The translations under genes were made by a program, and so were the position numbers. From assembly GCA_964036045.1 (NCBI GenBank), contig OZ038384.1, positions 37,130,238 through 37,194,237 of the forward strand: a stretch of 64,000 nt of DNA, read 5' to 3'. Positions 43,471 to 54,130 of the stretch are shown piece by piece; the first letter of the stretch is position 1, and each line of letters begins with the position of its first letter. The notes below the pieces were generated by a model. It was not told the origin of the DNA, searched no databases, and worked only from the letters and a program-made list of their open reading frames with translations. Origin of the DNA: Eutreptiella sp. 'Long Island Sound 2002' (Eukaryota; Euglenozoa; Euglenophyceae; Eutreptiales; Eutreptiaceae).

Positions 43471-43560
43471 TGTGGCTCACACACTGGACAGTTGTTTTCC
43501 TCTAGGTCCCCTTGGGACATGCCACGTTTTGTTGTGTATAGGGTCTTTTACCTTTATGAG
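43471..43560 (+). repeat. Direct repeat with 44743-44829, left copy
   Basis: ctctaggtccccttgggaca then tgccac, ttgtgtatagggtctttt and a tttatgag end; the right copy, about 1.27 kb away, is nearly the same over about 88 bp. Confidence 0.8.
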
Positions 43561-43659
43561 TTCCTTTTGTTAAGTATGTTTAGCACGAGCCACATCTGGG
43601 AATCGGATTTGAAGCAGCAGGTGCAGCTTGTGGATGGCAGCCGTGATGACTACATCCAT

Positions 43660-43948
43660 AGTAGCTAAGGTGACGACTACGTCACTGGTGGTGTTGGGAC
43701 GACTCCCTTTATGGCGATGGTTGAGGTGACAGCATCGAGGGTGGCTGTGGTGATGACTACATCCATGGCAGCCAAGGTGACGAATACATCGATGGTGGTG
43801 CTGGTGATGACTCCTTTTGTGATGGTGGTGGGGATGACAGCATTCATGGTGGCAGTGGTGATGACTAGGACCATGGCAATCAAGGTGACGACTACATCGC
43901 TGGTGGTGCTGGTGAGGACTGCATTCATGGCGGTGGTGGAAATATGAT
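43660..43948. repeat. Three units of about 105-112 bp, GTGATGACTACATC-rich
   Basis: aaggtgacgactacgtcactgg (43668), aaggtgacgaatacatcgatgg (43771) and aaggtgacgactacatcgctgg (43883), each followed by tggtg and ggtgacagcat-like blocks. Within each unit the shorter words gtggtgatgac and tcatggcgg recur. No coding interpretation is convincing. Confidence 0.8.
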
Positions 43949-44687
43949 TGTTACTTCCATGTTAGGGTGGTGCTTTTGGTCTGCGACACTGTGTGCCTAG
44001 GCCTGCCCAAAGGAGTTGCCCTTAAGGAACACAGCTTTTGCCAGTGTTGTTGTTTTGCGTGTATTCTGGGTTACCCTTTTTTTTGGATGCTTTGCTAGGG
44101 GGTGTGTATAACCGCCGTGCTGTGTACCCGCGAGCAGGGGGGGGGGGGTAGGCATCGGGGACAGGGCGCACCCTGCAGCACCTCAGCGAAGCACAACGGT
44201 GGGCATTCCGCCCGTTGTGGGGTGAAGCTTTGTGCTGGTGCTTACCTCCCTAAGACACTATAGAACAGGTGCCTACCATGGGGCTGGGTGCCCCACTCGC
44301 TTTTGGTTTGGTGTTGGGTTCCTGTGGTTATGTTCCGCCTCTGCGGCCATGCGCTTGGTTGTTGGCTTGTGCTGCTCGAAAAACGCCCTTGGTGTGCGGC
44401 CTTTCCGGGTGAAACGCAAGCGTCAGGACTAGTACGCTGCCCAGCCTGCCGAACGTGCCCCTTGCGTGTGTCCGCTCTGGCTACAGCAGGGTGTAGCGGT
44501 TAGCATTGCATTGCTGGTGGGTAACTGCAGGGTGGGTTGTGTGATGTAGCGGCTTGCTTTTGTATGTTATCAGGGCGGGGGACAGGGGGGGAGCGGGATC
44601 ACACACGTGTGGGTAAGCCCTAGGCCCTCAGGTATAGTTACCCTATGCCCGCCAAGAAGGTGTGAGGTTGTGGAAATATATACCGCT

Positions 44688-44990
44688 GGCTGTTCCCGCA
44701 ATGCTCTTGGTGCTTGTGCTGCCGGCATGGGAAACAACTCTCTGGCTCACACGCTGGACATTTGTTTTCCTCTAGGTCCCCTTGGGACATGCCACCCTTT
44801 GTTTTGTATAGGGTCTTTTTCGCTTATGAGTGCCCACCCATACCCTACCCGCCTTGTTCCTATTGTTCAGACCCTTTGGGTTTGAGAGCTTCAGTGCATG
44901 GACTAATTGCCCTTTGGGGCTTTGACTGAGTGTCCACTGGCTGTTCCTGTAATAGTCTTGGTGCTTGTGCCGCCGGCATGGGAAACCTGC
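44688..44990 (+). repeat. Right copy of the 88-bp repeat plus a duplicated 50-bp block
   Basis: 44743-44829 repeats 43471-43560. Separately, ctggctgttcc.g.aat..tc then ttggtgcttgtg and ccggcatgggaaac occurs at 44688-44740 and 44937-44990. Confidence 0.75.
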
Positions 44991-46144
44991 CTGCTACCAT
45001 TCATCCTCCCGCAAACACCCCAAGCAGCATAACTCTCGCACGTGTCAGAGCCACATTGCTCTTTAGACCAGCGAACAAGTCCCGGTGACTAAACGGCGGT
45101 AAAGGAAACATATTTGGCATCAGGGTCACCAGGTAGGCAACCCAAACACAAGCACTAAACAAAAAGGCTAGTATAGCGTCCGGCCGATTCCATCATCCCC
45201 CGGCCCAGGCACAGTTCCCTCATGATTTTTTGTGCGGCCGAGGGGGGGGGATACCTTAATGCAGCCACATGGCTCCAGGGTGCAAAACATCCTAGACCAC
45301 ATGAAGAATTTCAGAGTCTTTTCTGCCATATTGTTGAATTTAGGCAAATGCGGGATTGTGGTTAGGGGAGCCCTGCCTGTTTCTTGGTTATCTCAGTCCA
45401 CAAACACGTCCAGCAACTGGGTCACCGGCAGGCAACATCACGAGTGATGAGGCTCACTCAAGCCCCCTCAAGGGGGTGCAGCACAGGGCGGTAGTGGTTG
45501 ATCCTTTACCACTGTTGCTCGAACAGCGCATTTGTCCTATACAAAATAGCTGAGCTTTCTGTCCCACAATCTTCAGGCCCGTTCTATTGCTCGAAGGTAT
45601 ATCGCTGATGGCCTAGCCCATCCGAACATGATTTGGAACAACAATCCACACAACGTCAACCAAGCCCTTGGTGACCTCCCCCCTCCCGGTAAGGAACAAC
45701 CAACTAGCCCTTGAGGTACTGCCTTGTGGGCTAATTCAATCATGGAACCTCGCTTACCATCAAGATGCTCTACGGTCCTAGCTCCTATTTAGCAAAGGGT
45801 TAGATAGTGCTTGTAAAACTGGCTTGGGGCTACCCCTCATGGTGGGGTCTCACAGCCCGAGCTAGAGTCCACCACCAGACCCTAGGTACCTGTATGAAAA
45901 GTAGCATTGTTCATAATTCATTTTTCATTTACGAAGGAGCCATATATGAACCATGAATGGTGAACAACTTTTATGAACTCTTCTTTGTCCATACATTTTG
46001 TTATGTCTTACCCTTACTCCGTCTTCACGAAGCTGAACATGATGATTGTTCGGCTCAGCGGTGCCACACATCTTCGGGACAGCAAGTGATCCGACCTGTT
46101 GGCCCAATAGATGTCATCGTCCCCCCTCATCCGGGCCCATTTCA
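44991..46144. other. No gene seen
   Basis: Mixed-composition sequence between the repeats and the 1.8-kb tandem array; frames on both strands are short and without motifs. Confidence 0.35.
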
Positions 46145-46754
46145 CAGACACATGCCGACGCCCGGTGAATGATACCAACGTCTAGCTCCCGGCAAAGGGC
46201 AAGCAATTTACGTTCACTTTGAATTTCAGGAGCACTTGCATGCTCCATGCAAAATCCATTAAGCACCGGGGATGCACGCCAACCAGCGATTGTACAATGT
46301 CCCCCTCAACTGCCACGTGGTCCCCAAAAATGGAATATGCACGAAAAGGCAGTTTGCTTGGCAAGAGGGCCAACCGTCATTCTCGGGGATCCCCAAAGAA
46401 AGGGGGACAAAATCAGAAGTAGTTACCTAACCCCTACCTTCTCGGGGGCCCACAAGTGGACGGAAATGCTACGTCAGCCTTTGTGCATCAGGGGGTTCAT
46501 TGAGGTACCAATGTTCTTTAACAACCAACTTTAAGGGCATTTTTCCACGAGCCAAACGTGCGCCATTTTTGTCCCATTGTTGGGAACACCCGAGCGGGCA
46601 CGGATGATGTAGGTATTCCGTCCACATATGGCCTCCCAAGAAGGCAAAGATTTAGTAGCAATTTCTGGTTTGTCTCTTTGTGCGCGGAACCTTGAAAAGG
46701 CAGAGGTTAAGGAGCCACTTTGCCCAAATTTAAGCATTTTAATTTGGCTCAGAT

Positions 46755-46970
46755 GCCTCCGTGTGGCCCTTCCAGGTGGGGCTATGAACTACCGCACTCG
46801 AGTGTGGCCCTTTGAGTTGGGGTTAAGGAATGCCATGCTTTGGTGTGGCCCCTTTAGTTGGGGTGACGGAGACCCACGCTTTGGTGTAGCCCCTTTAGTT
46901 GGGGTTAAGAACACCCACGCTTAGGTGCAGCCCCTTGAGTTGGGGTTAAGGACCCACGCTTGGTGGATAG
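46755..46970. repeat. Minisatellite of about 40 bp in unit 1
   Basis: Units like gtgtggccccttgagttggg, then gttaaggactcccacgcttt. Related arrays are in unit 2 (48545-48800) and unit 3 (50370-50575) at the same relative place, with different copy number. Confidence 0.9.
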
Positions 46971-47107
46971 ACTTCCGATTTTGGTCCCCGTGTTGAGTTC
47001 GTGGGAACAGGAAGAAGGCATGGGTCAGTTAACCTTTAAGCCCGCAAACACAGTTACATAAAAAATTGCGATTGTGCTTCGGGTTGGGGGTGATGGGAAA
47101 CCAGTGC

Positions 47108-48166
47108 TCAGCCGGTTGCGACCCCAATTGGCATATGTACATGGATGCCGTTGGGTGGCAGACCTACATAACCTTTACAATGATGAACAGGGCTCGGAAA
47201 AGTGACTTGGCACCGCAAACGCAAACACAAGCTTGCGGCTATGAAATCCTTTTGGTATTTATTGAAGGAGTACAACATCAATTGGTGGCCCGTAGACAAG
47301 TCTTCCATAGCACAATACAAACTAAGCTTTGCGTCAAAGTGCCCCCACAACAATAGATCGATTAGATGCCCGGTCAACCGCACATCGGGGATAGCCGCAC
47401 GCAACACCGGTGAAAAATTGCGCCCGCCAAGGCTACAAGCGGCAACACCAATGCTTTTGAACAATTGTGAGAATGCAACCGCAAGGGGAACATTTTGCTT
47501 GTCCTTCGGATGGTATGGCCAGTCCGAGATGTGACAGTGAAACACCTCAGCCACGGGCCGGAGCGTTGCCACAGCAACTCTCATTCTTGACTCAAGGTGA
47601 AATCCATGGTTCAATCCATGCGACCGGTTGTTCTTGAAGAGATGTGGGGCATGAAACCCCCCTCCCTAGCAGGCAACATTGCAATCAACACCCGGGACAT
47701 CCGTTGTTTGTAAAAGTTGCATGGTACCACGTTGCACAGCTACTCGTTGTTGGTCACCATCTGTCCCATGTGACAACAAGTACCCACGGGCACGTACTTC
47801 ACTAGATTGGGCCCATGTCGTGTATATGTGGTGGAGCATAACTTGCATGTCATGCCTTGTAAACTTGTTACACGAGGCATACATTAAGAAGGGTATTCCG
47901 TTGTGTACCTCACAATGCATGGGGACAAAGATCCAGACGGCACATGCTGACGCCCGGTGAATGGTACGAACGTCTAGCTCCCGGCAAAGGGCAAGCAATT
48001 TACTTTCACTTTGAATTTCAGGAACACTTGCATGCACCATGCAAAATCCATTAAGCACCGGGGATGCACCTCCAACCAGCGATGGTACAATGTCCCCCTC
48101 AACTGCCATGTGGTCCACAAAAATGGAATATGCATGAAAAGGCAGTTTGCTTGGCAAGAGGGCCAA
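47108..48166 (-). pseudogene. Transposon-type ORF in the tandem array (best copy)
   Basis: On the minus strand one frame runs from 48166 to 47108 (about 350 codons) with a single TAG at 47666-47668; bases after it (gga ggg ggg ttt cat) keep the frame. Readable parts: MALLPSKLPFHAYSIFVDHM, VPSLVGGASPVLNGFCMVHA, ELDVRTIHRASACAVWIFVP, then GGFHAPHLFKNNRSHGLNHG, VPLAVAFSQLFKSIGVAACS and LTGHLIDLLLWGHFDAKLSL. The protein-like composition and its conservation in the other units support coding on this strand. No known fold recognised; presumed part of a mobile element. Confidence 0.5.
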
Positions 48167-49017
48167 CCGTCATTCTCGGGGATCCCCAAACAAAGGGGGA
48201 CAAAGTTAGAAGTAGCTACCTACTCACTACCTTCTCGGGGACGCACAAGTGGACGGAAATGCTACGTCAGCCTTTGTGCATCGAGGGGTTCGTTGAAGTA
48301 CCAATGTTCTTTAACAACCAACTTTAAGGGCATTTTTCCACGAGCCCAACTTGCGCCATTTTTGTACCATTGTTGGGAACCCCCGAGCAGGCACGGATGA
48401 TGTAGGTATTCTGTCCACATATGGCCTCCCGAGAAGGCAAAGATTAAGTAGCAACTTTTGGTTTGTCCCTTTGTGCGGGGACCCTTGAAAAGGCACGGGT
48501 TAAGGAGCCACTTTGCCCAAATTTAAGCATTTCAATTTGGCTCCGACGCCGTGGCGTGGCCATTGGAGGTGGGGCTATGGACTCCTGCACTCGGTGTGGC
48601 CCTTTGCGTTGGGGTTAAGGAACGCCATGCTTTGGTGTGGCCCCTTGCATTGGGGTTAAGGAGACTCACGCTTTGGTGTAGCCCCTTTAGTTGGGGTTAA
48701 GAACTCCCACGCTTCGGTGTGGCCCCTTGATTTGGCGTTAAGGACTCCCGCGCTTAGGTGCAGCCCCTTGAGTTGGGGTTAAGGACCCACGCTTGGTGGA
48801 TAGACTTCCGATTTTGGTCCCCGTGTTGAGTTCATGGGAACGAACAGGAAGAATGCGTGGGTCATTTCACCTTTCAGCCCGCAAATGCAGTTACATAAAC
48901 AATTGCGATTGTGCTTAGGGGTGTGTGTGATGGAAAACGGATTCTCGGCCGGTTGCGACCCCAATTGGCATATGTACAAGGATGCCGTTGGGTGGCGGAC
49001 CTATATAACCTTTACAA

Positions 49018-50011
49018 TTATGAAGAGGGCTCGGAAAAGTGGCACCACAAACGCAAGCACAAGCTTGTGGCTATGAAATCCTTTTGGTATTTATTGAAGG
49101 AGTACAACATCAATTGATGGCCCGTAGACAAGTCTTCCATAGCACAATACAAACTAAGCTTTGCGTCAAAGTGCCCCCACAACAATAGATCGATTATATG
49201 CCCGGTCAACCGCACATCGGGGATGGCCGCACGCAACACTGGTGAAAAATTGCGCCCGCCAAGGCTACAAGCGGCAACACCAATGCTTTTGAACAATTGT
49301 GAGAATGCAACTGCAAGGGGAACATTTTGCTTGTCCTTCGGATGGTATGGCCAGTCCGAGATGTGACAGTGAAACACCTCAGCCACGGGCCGGAGCGTTG
49401 CCACAGCAACTCTCATTCTTGACTCAAGGTGAAATCCATGGTTCAATCCATGCGACCGGTTGTTCTTGAAGAGATGTGGGGCATGAAAACCCCCCCCTAG
49501 CAGGCAACATTGCAATCAACACCCGGGACATCCGCTGTTTGTAAAAGTTGCATGGTACCACGTTGCACAGCTATTCGTTGTTGGTCACCTTCTGTCCCAT
49601 GTGACAACAAGTACCCACGGGCACGTACTTCACTAGATTGGGCCCATGTCGTGTATATGTGGTGGAGCATATCTTGCATGTCATGCCTTGTAAACTTGTT
49701 ACACGAGGCATACATTACGAAGGGTATTCCGTTGTGTACCTCACGATGCATGAGGACGAAGATCCAAACGGCACTCGCCGACGCCCGGTGAATGGTACGA
49801 ACGTCTAGCTCCCGGCAAAGGGCAAGCAATTTACTTTCAGGAACATGTGCATGCTCCATGCAAATCCATTAAGCACCGGGGATGCACCTCCAACCAGCGA
49901 TGGTACAATGTCCCCCTCAACTGCCACGTGGTCCACAAAAATGGAATATGCACGAAAAGGCAATTTGTTTGGCAAGAGGACCAACCGGTATTCTCGGGGA
50001 TCCCCAAACAA
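49018..50011 (-). pseudogene. Same transposon-type ORF, next unit
   Basis: Homologous to 47108-48166 but with a frameshift near 49850 (the start segment 50011-49805 and the next segment 49859-49497 are in different frames) and a one-base change of frame after the TAG at 49497-49499. The TAG occurs at the same place as in the neighbouring unit, so it predates the duplication. Confidence 0.5.
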
Positions 50012-50717
50012 AGGGGGACAAAGTTAGAAGTAGCTTCCTAACACCTACCTTCTCCGGGGCCCGCAAGTGGGCGGAAATGCTACGTCAGCCTTTGTTCATC
50101 GAGGGGTTCGTTGGGGTACCAATGTTCTTTAACAACCGTCTCTAAGGGCGTTTTTCCACAAGCCTAACCTGCGCCATTTTTGTACCATTGTTGGGAACCC
50201 CCAAGCAGGCACGGATGATGTAGCTATTCCGCCCAGATATGGCCTCCCAAGAAGGCAAAGATTTAGTAGCAACTTTTGGTTTGTCCCTTTGTGCGGGGAC
50301 CCTTGAAAAGGCACGGGTTATGTAGCCACTTTGTTCAAGTTCAAGCATTTTATTTTTGCTCCAATGCCTCCGCGTGGCCCTTCGAGGTGGGGCTATGAAC
50401 TCCCGCACTCCGGTGTGGCCCCTTGAGTTGGGGTTAAGGAATGCCATGCTTTGGTGTGGCCCCTTTAGTTGGGGTTAAGAGCTCCCACGCTTCGGTGTGG
50501 CCCCTTGAGTTGGGTTAAGGACACCCTCGCTTTGATGCAATGCCTTGAGTTGGGGTTAAGGACCCACATTTGGTGGATAGACTTCCGATTGCGGTCCCCG
50601 TGCTGAGTTCATGGGAACTGGAAGAAGACATGGGTCAGTTCACCTTTCAGCCCGCAAATACAGATACAGAAACAGTTGCGATTGTGCTTCGGGGTGTGGG
50701 TGATGGGAAACCAGTGC

Positions 50718-51188
50718 TCAGCCGGTTGCGACCCCAATTGGCATATGTACAAGGATGCCGTTTGGTGGCAGACCTACATAACCTTTACAATGATGAAGAG
50801 GGCTCGGAAAAGTGACTTGGCAGCGCAAACACAAGCTTGCGGCTATGAAATCCTTTTGGTATTTATTGAAGGAGTACAAGCTCAATTGGTGGCCCGTAAG
50901 CAAGTCCTCCATAGCACAATACAAACTAAGCTTTGCGTCAAAGTGCCCCCACAACAATAGATCAATTAGATGCCCGGTCAACCGCACATCGGGGTAGGCC
51001 GCACGCAACACTGGTGAAAAATTGCGCCCGCCAAGGCTGCAAGCGGCAACACCAATGCTTTTGAACAATTGTGAGAATGCAATAGCAAGGGGGACATTTT
51101 GCTTGTCCTTGGGATGGTATGCCCGGCCTAAGATTTCACAGTCAAGCACATGAGCCACGGGCCGAAACGTTGCCACTGTAACTCTCAT
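50718..51188 (-). pseudogene. Same transposon-type ORF, truncated copy at the array end
   Basis: Starts at MRVTVATFRPVAHVLDCEIL, the part after the shared TAG; the first half is missing because the array ends at about 51215. Continues through LTGHLIDLLLWGHF and SFNKYQKDFIAAS. A fourth, 5'-end-only copy is at 46182-46373. Confidence 0.45.
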
Positions 51189-51221
51189 TCGTGACTCAAG
51201 TTAGAATACATGGTTTGATGC

Positions 51222-51735
51222 ATGCGACTGTTTGATTGTGCTATTTCCGGTTGCAGTGCCACCCCATTTGTCTTCAACGTCAAAACTCACTTGGCACGTT
51301 GCCATCCCAGCCTCTCACCAAACACCGTTGATGTGACGGCATGGGTTATAGCTAGCCAGGATGATGAAAAAAAAAAGGGGCGAGCCAAAAAAATTTCCAT
51401 GGTGATGAAGCCCAAGATCACTTTGAAAGCGGCCCGGCCGCTTGACAATGAGGGTGCATCGTTCTCTGAAGCCTGTGTTGGCCGTTCCAATTGGCAGTAG
51501 AGATCGGAGGAGGCTGCATGGTCTGCGGAATCCGGGTCTTCGGCAGATCACGACTCGTTCAGCGGTAACGAGACTTCCGCATCCTCCAAAGGTGGTAATA
51601 GCTCCTCTTCTTCCTCATCTTCTTCCTCTTCTACCTATGAATCCGCTACAAGCTTGCCGGGGTTGCCACTTTATGTTTTGGGCGCCGTTTGGGCATGGTG
51701 GATGCGTTTGGGGCGGAACTTTCACTGGATGATGG
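51222..51735 (+). pseudogene. C2H2-like finger with serine-rich tail, related to the 21-kb protein
   Basis: Begins MRLFDCAISGCSATPF, with C-x4-C and H-x4-H (HLARCH). It continues to SNWQ, a TAG at 51498, then in the same frame an acidic/serine stretch (SFSGNETSASSKGGN, then 11 serines) and a short end. The layout finger-spacer-acidic-serine tract matches 21052-21716, and the finger spacing C..GC...VF.....H is shared. It directly abuts the end of the 1.8-kb tandem array. Confidence 0.45.
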
Positions 51736-51945
51736 GTAATGAAGTTGGGGCACGAATCTTACCCCCTCACATCCCTGTGAAGCAACCAAAATATGGCGTT
51801 TTCCTCAAAAAAACCTCAAAATTCGGGTAAATTGGCGCGAATATTCATCCCCCATTCAAGCGGCCACTTATCCTCCATTCGAGAAGGGTACAAAATTTCC
51901 ATTCGCGCGAAGATCGTGTGAAAATCGCGTGGAGATCGCGGGAAT
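51736..51945. other. Flank with palindromic CGCG/CGAA motifs
   Basis: Contains ttcgcgcgaagatcgtgtga, then aaaatcgcgtggagatcgcg. The same kind of sequence follows other decayed ORFs at 53.94, 55.61, 57.73 and 58.01 kb. Confidence 0.4.
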
Positions 51946-53854
51946 ATGTCCAAGGTTTTTCAAGTTCCGGAGCTTTCCATGCTTTTGTTCCCTTGTGCAG
52001 CTCTTATTTGCTTTGTCATGGCTCCCTCGCATTATGGTAGCCCCCGGACCCAGCGACCGACACCCACGCCTTTTCCTTGCCCTCTCCCGCCGCCCACACA
52101 CGCTGGAGGAGGCCATATACACGGGGGGCTTGCTGGTTGGGGCGGTGGTGGAGTGGGCAAAGGGTTTGGACCCCTCCTCCACCCTCATCCACATTGACAT
52201 GAGGGAACCCACGCGTGTGGGTGCTCCGCAAGAAGGGGTGAACCACGGACATATGGCACTAGCTGCAGCTGGCCCTTCATGAGTTGACGGCCGTCCGCCT
52301 TATCCCCGCCTTCAAAACGGTTGACTCCCTCCTAGGGGTGGTGTCGCAGCACGCGGCGTGGAAGTTGAAGTCGGGGGTTTGCACCGTCTACCCCACCACT
52401 AACCTCCTCCACTGCCCCCCCCCCCCCCCGCATGGACATGATTGCGTTGAATAAGTACTTCCCTGCCGGTGATCCGCGGGGGGACCATTATTCTTTCCCC
52501 TTTCGGTGGTAGACCGCCACTGCTCAGTGGTGGGATGACTTGGGGCTCTTCCCCGCTAACCCTGAGGTGCCCCCCCTCCACCACATCCCCAACATCACTC
52601 TTCCCATGCTTCATCAGATGCCTGGGTTGAGTTGGAGTCGGGGACCCCCCCCCTTTCATTACGCTCGAACCCCCTTTGTGAACAACCCCCTAGCCAGACC
52701 CCCCCACCTATGCAACCCCTAACCCCTCCCTCCACCCCAACCGCCTCGCACCTCCCATGCCTAGGAACTTTGTTGATGGGCTTGGGTATACGGTGACCGG
52801 AGACACCCTCACCTCCGCCCACTGCAAGGCGGCTTGGGAACGGGTGGAGAGAGTCTAGGGCAGGGGGGGGGGGGATTAAGTGCCACAATTTTTCCATGTT
52901 GTGTTTAACTTACAAACTGTGGAAAAACAATGGGCCAATCCCTCCCTGCCCGGGCGCTACTAGTCCAGACCGGCTAAGACAGATCAGCTGGCTGGTAGCG
53001 TTTTCAAAAAGGTTGTTGCCAACCTGAGGCAGAGCATGCTTGACCCCTTTGAGTTTGTTTACCCCATGACCCCCGATTCCGTCATCGTGTTCGGTGTGGA
53101 GTTCAACGATCAGGTAGCCCACACAGACACCTCCACCGCCCCCCCACATCCTCCCCCCGGCCGACCGGTCAAAGTCGGACTCCCACCTTTCCACTTTAGT
53201 GGCCCTCTCCCCCAAGTATCGCCTGTGCATTCAGGGGGGAACGGTCCTGGTGGAGGCCGAGGTGCACAGGTGGGACAAGGTCCTCCTTAACCAAGGGGAG
53301 ATTTTCGCGATGGTCAGCACCGCCCGCCACCATGGTCTTCCATCCCCCGCCGGTCAAGACATGCCAGGGGCCGTGTTCACGCAGTGGGGCCCTGACAAAA
53401 AGCATGTGAACGTGTTGCCCAACACCACGCACCTCGCCCCCCCCCCCCTCTACTGACCCGCTGCTCAACAAATTTTTGGGGACCCTTAAGCAGCAAGAGG
53501 TCCCCACATATGGCCAACTCCTTTTTGTGTGGGGGGGTTGGAGGCCCATTTTGGGCTGGCTGTGGAGGACATTCACAATGATGTTTTCAACCCCGCCCAA
53601 GCCCTGGGTGAAGCAGGCCCCCCCGTGTGCACCCACCACCACACCTTGGTCACCTGCTCGGCGGCGGGCCTCCAGCCGTCCATGGCGGAGACGTTGTGCT
53701 ATGGCGAGGGCCGTACCAGCTCGAGCTGGCCAAGGCCGAGCAGACGGACGGGGATGCCCTGGTGCAGTGGGCAATCGGTGGGTTCTTACCGCCGGAATGG
53801 CCTACGTGTGCCGGGCAGGTGTTGAACAACGCGCCGTCCCGCAACGCCAAGTAG
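51946..53854 (+). pseudogene. Decayed coding region of an unrecognised mobile element, part 1
   Basis: Coherent protein sense continues through frame changes near 52260, 52420, 52690 and 53200. Landmarks: RRPHTLEEAIYTGGLLVGAV, LTAVRLIPAFKTVDSLLGVV, MDMIALNKYFPAGDPRGDHY, GSVFKKVVANLRQSMLDPFE, YRLCIQGGTVLVEAEVHRWD and LAVEDIHNDVFNPAQALGE. In-frame stops are TAG at 52510, 52856, 52961 and 53852 and one TGA near 53454. The tryptophan- and proline-rich style suggests a structural protein, but I recognise no family. Confidence 0.4.
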
Positions 53855-54130
53855 GCGAAGAAAGGGGGATGGAGCATCCGTTGTCCCTGCGAGTGCGAGG
53901 TATGCAAACAAAATGCGTGTTGCCGAACCCGAAACACGGGCGATTTTCGCGTGATTGTGCCATCCGTGCACATTGTGTAGTCCGTTCGCTACTTGTCTTC
54001 CCGTTTGCCAACTTCGCGCCAAAATCGCGCGATTTTCGAGCGATTTTTTGATTTCATAGTTCCGTTTGCTCTTTCGTGATCGCCGTCTGTTTCTAGGAGA
54101 CGTGGAACTGCTGGGAGCTTGACTCCGTGC
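53855..54130. other. Spacer with CGCG-palindromic motif
   Basis: gcgattttcgcgtgattgtg at about 53941 and aaaatcgcgcgattttcgag at about 54020, similar to the spacers at 51.85 and 55.61 kb. Confidence 0.4.

Larger units (their letters stand above)
46145..51215. repeat. Tandem array of a 1.8-kb unit, about 2.8 copies
   Basis: The landmark cgtctagctcccggcaaagg recurs at about 46180, 47970 and 49800, and the whole sequence between follows in the same order, giving periods of about 1790 and 1830 bp. Units differ by scattered substitutions and by the number of short repeats inside. The array ends at about 51215 within the third unit. Each unit carries a minus-strand ORF and a minisatellite of about 40 bp. 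Confidence 0.9.

Noticed and set aside
47202-47534. Plus-strand frames in the 1.8-kb units (for example HKLAAMKSFWYLLKEYN)
   Set aside because: The minus strand gives the longer conserved frame through all units; the plus frame is shorter and breaks in unit 2. Not fully excluded.
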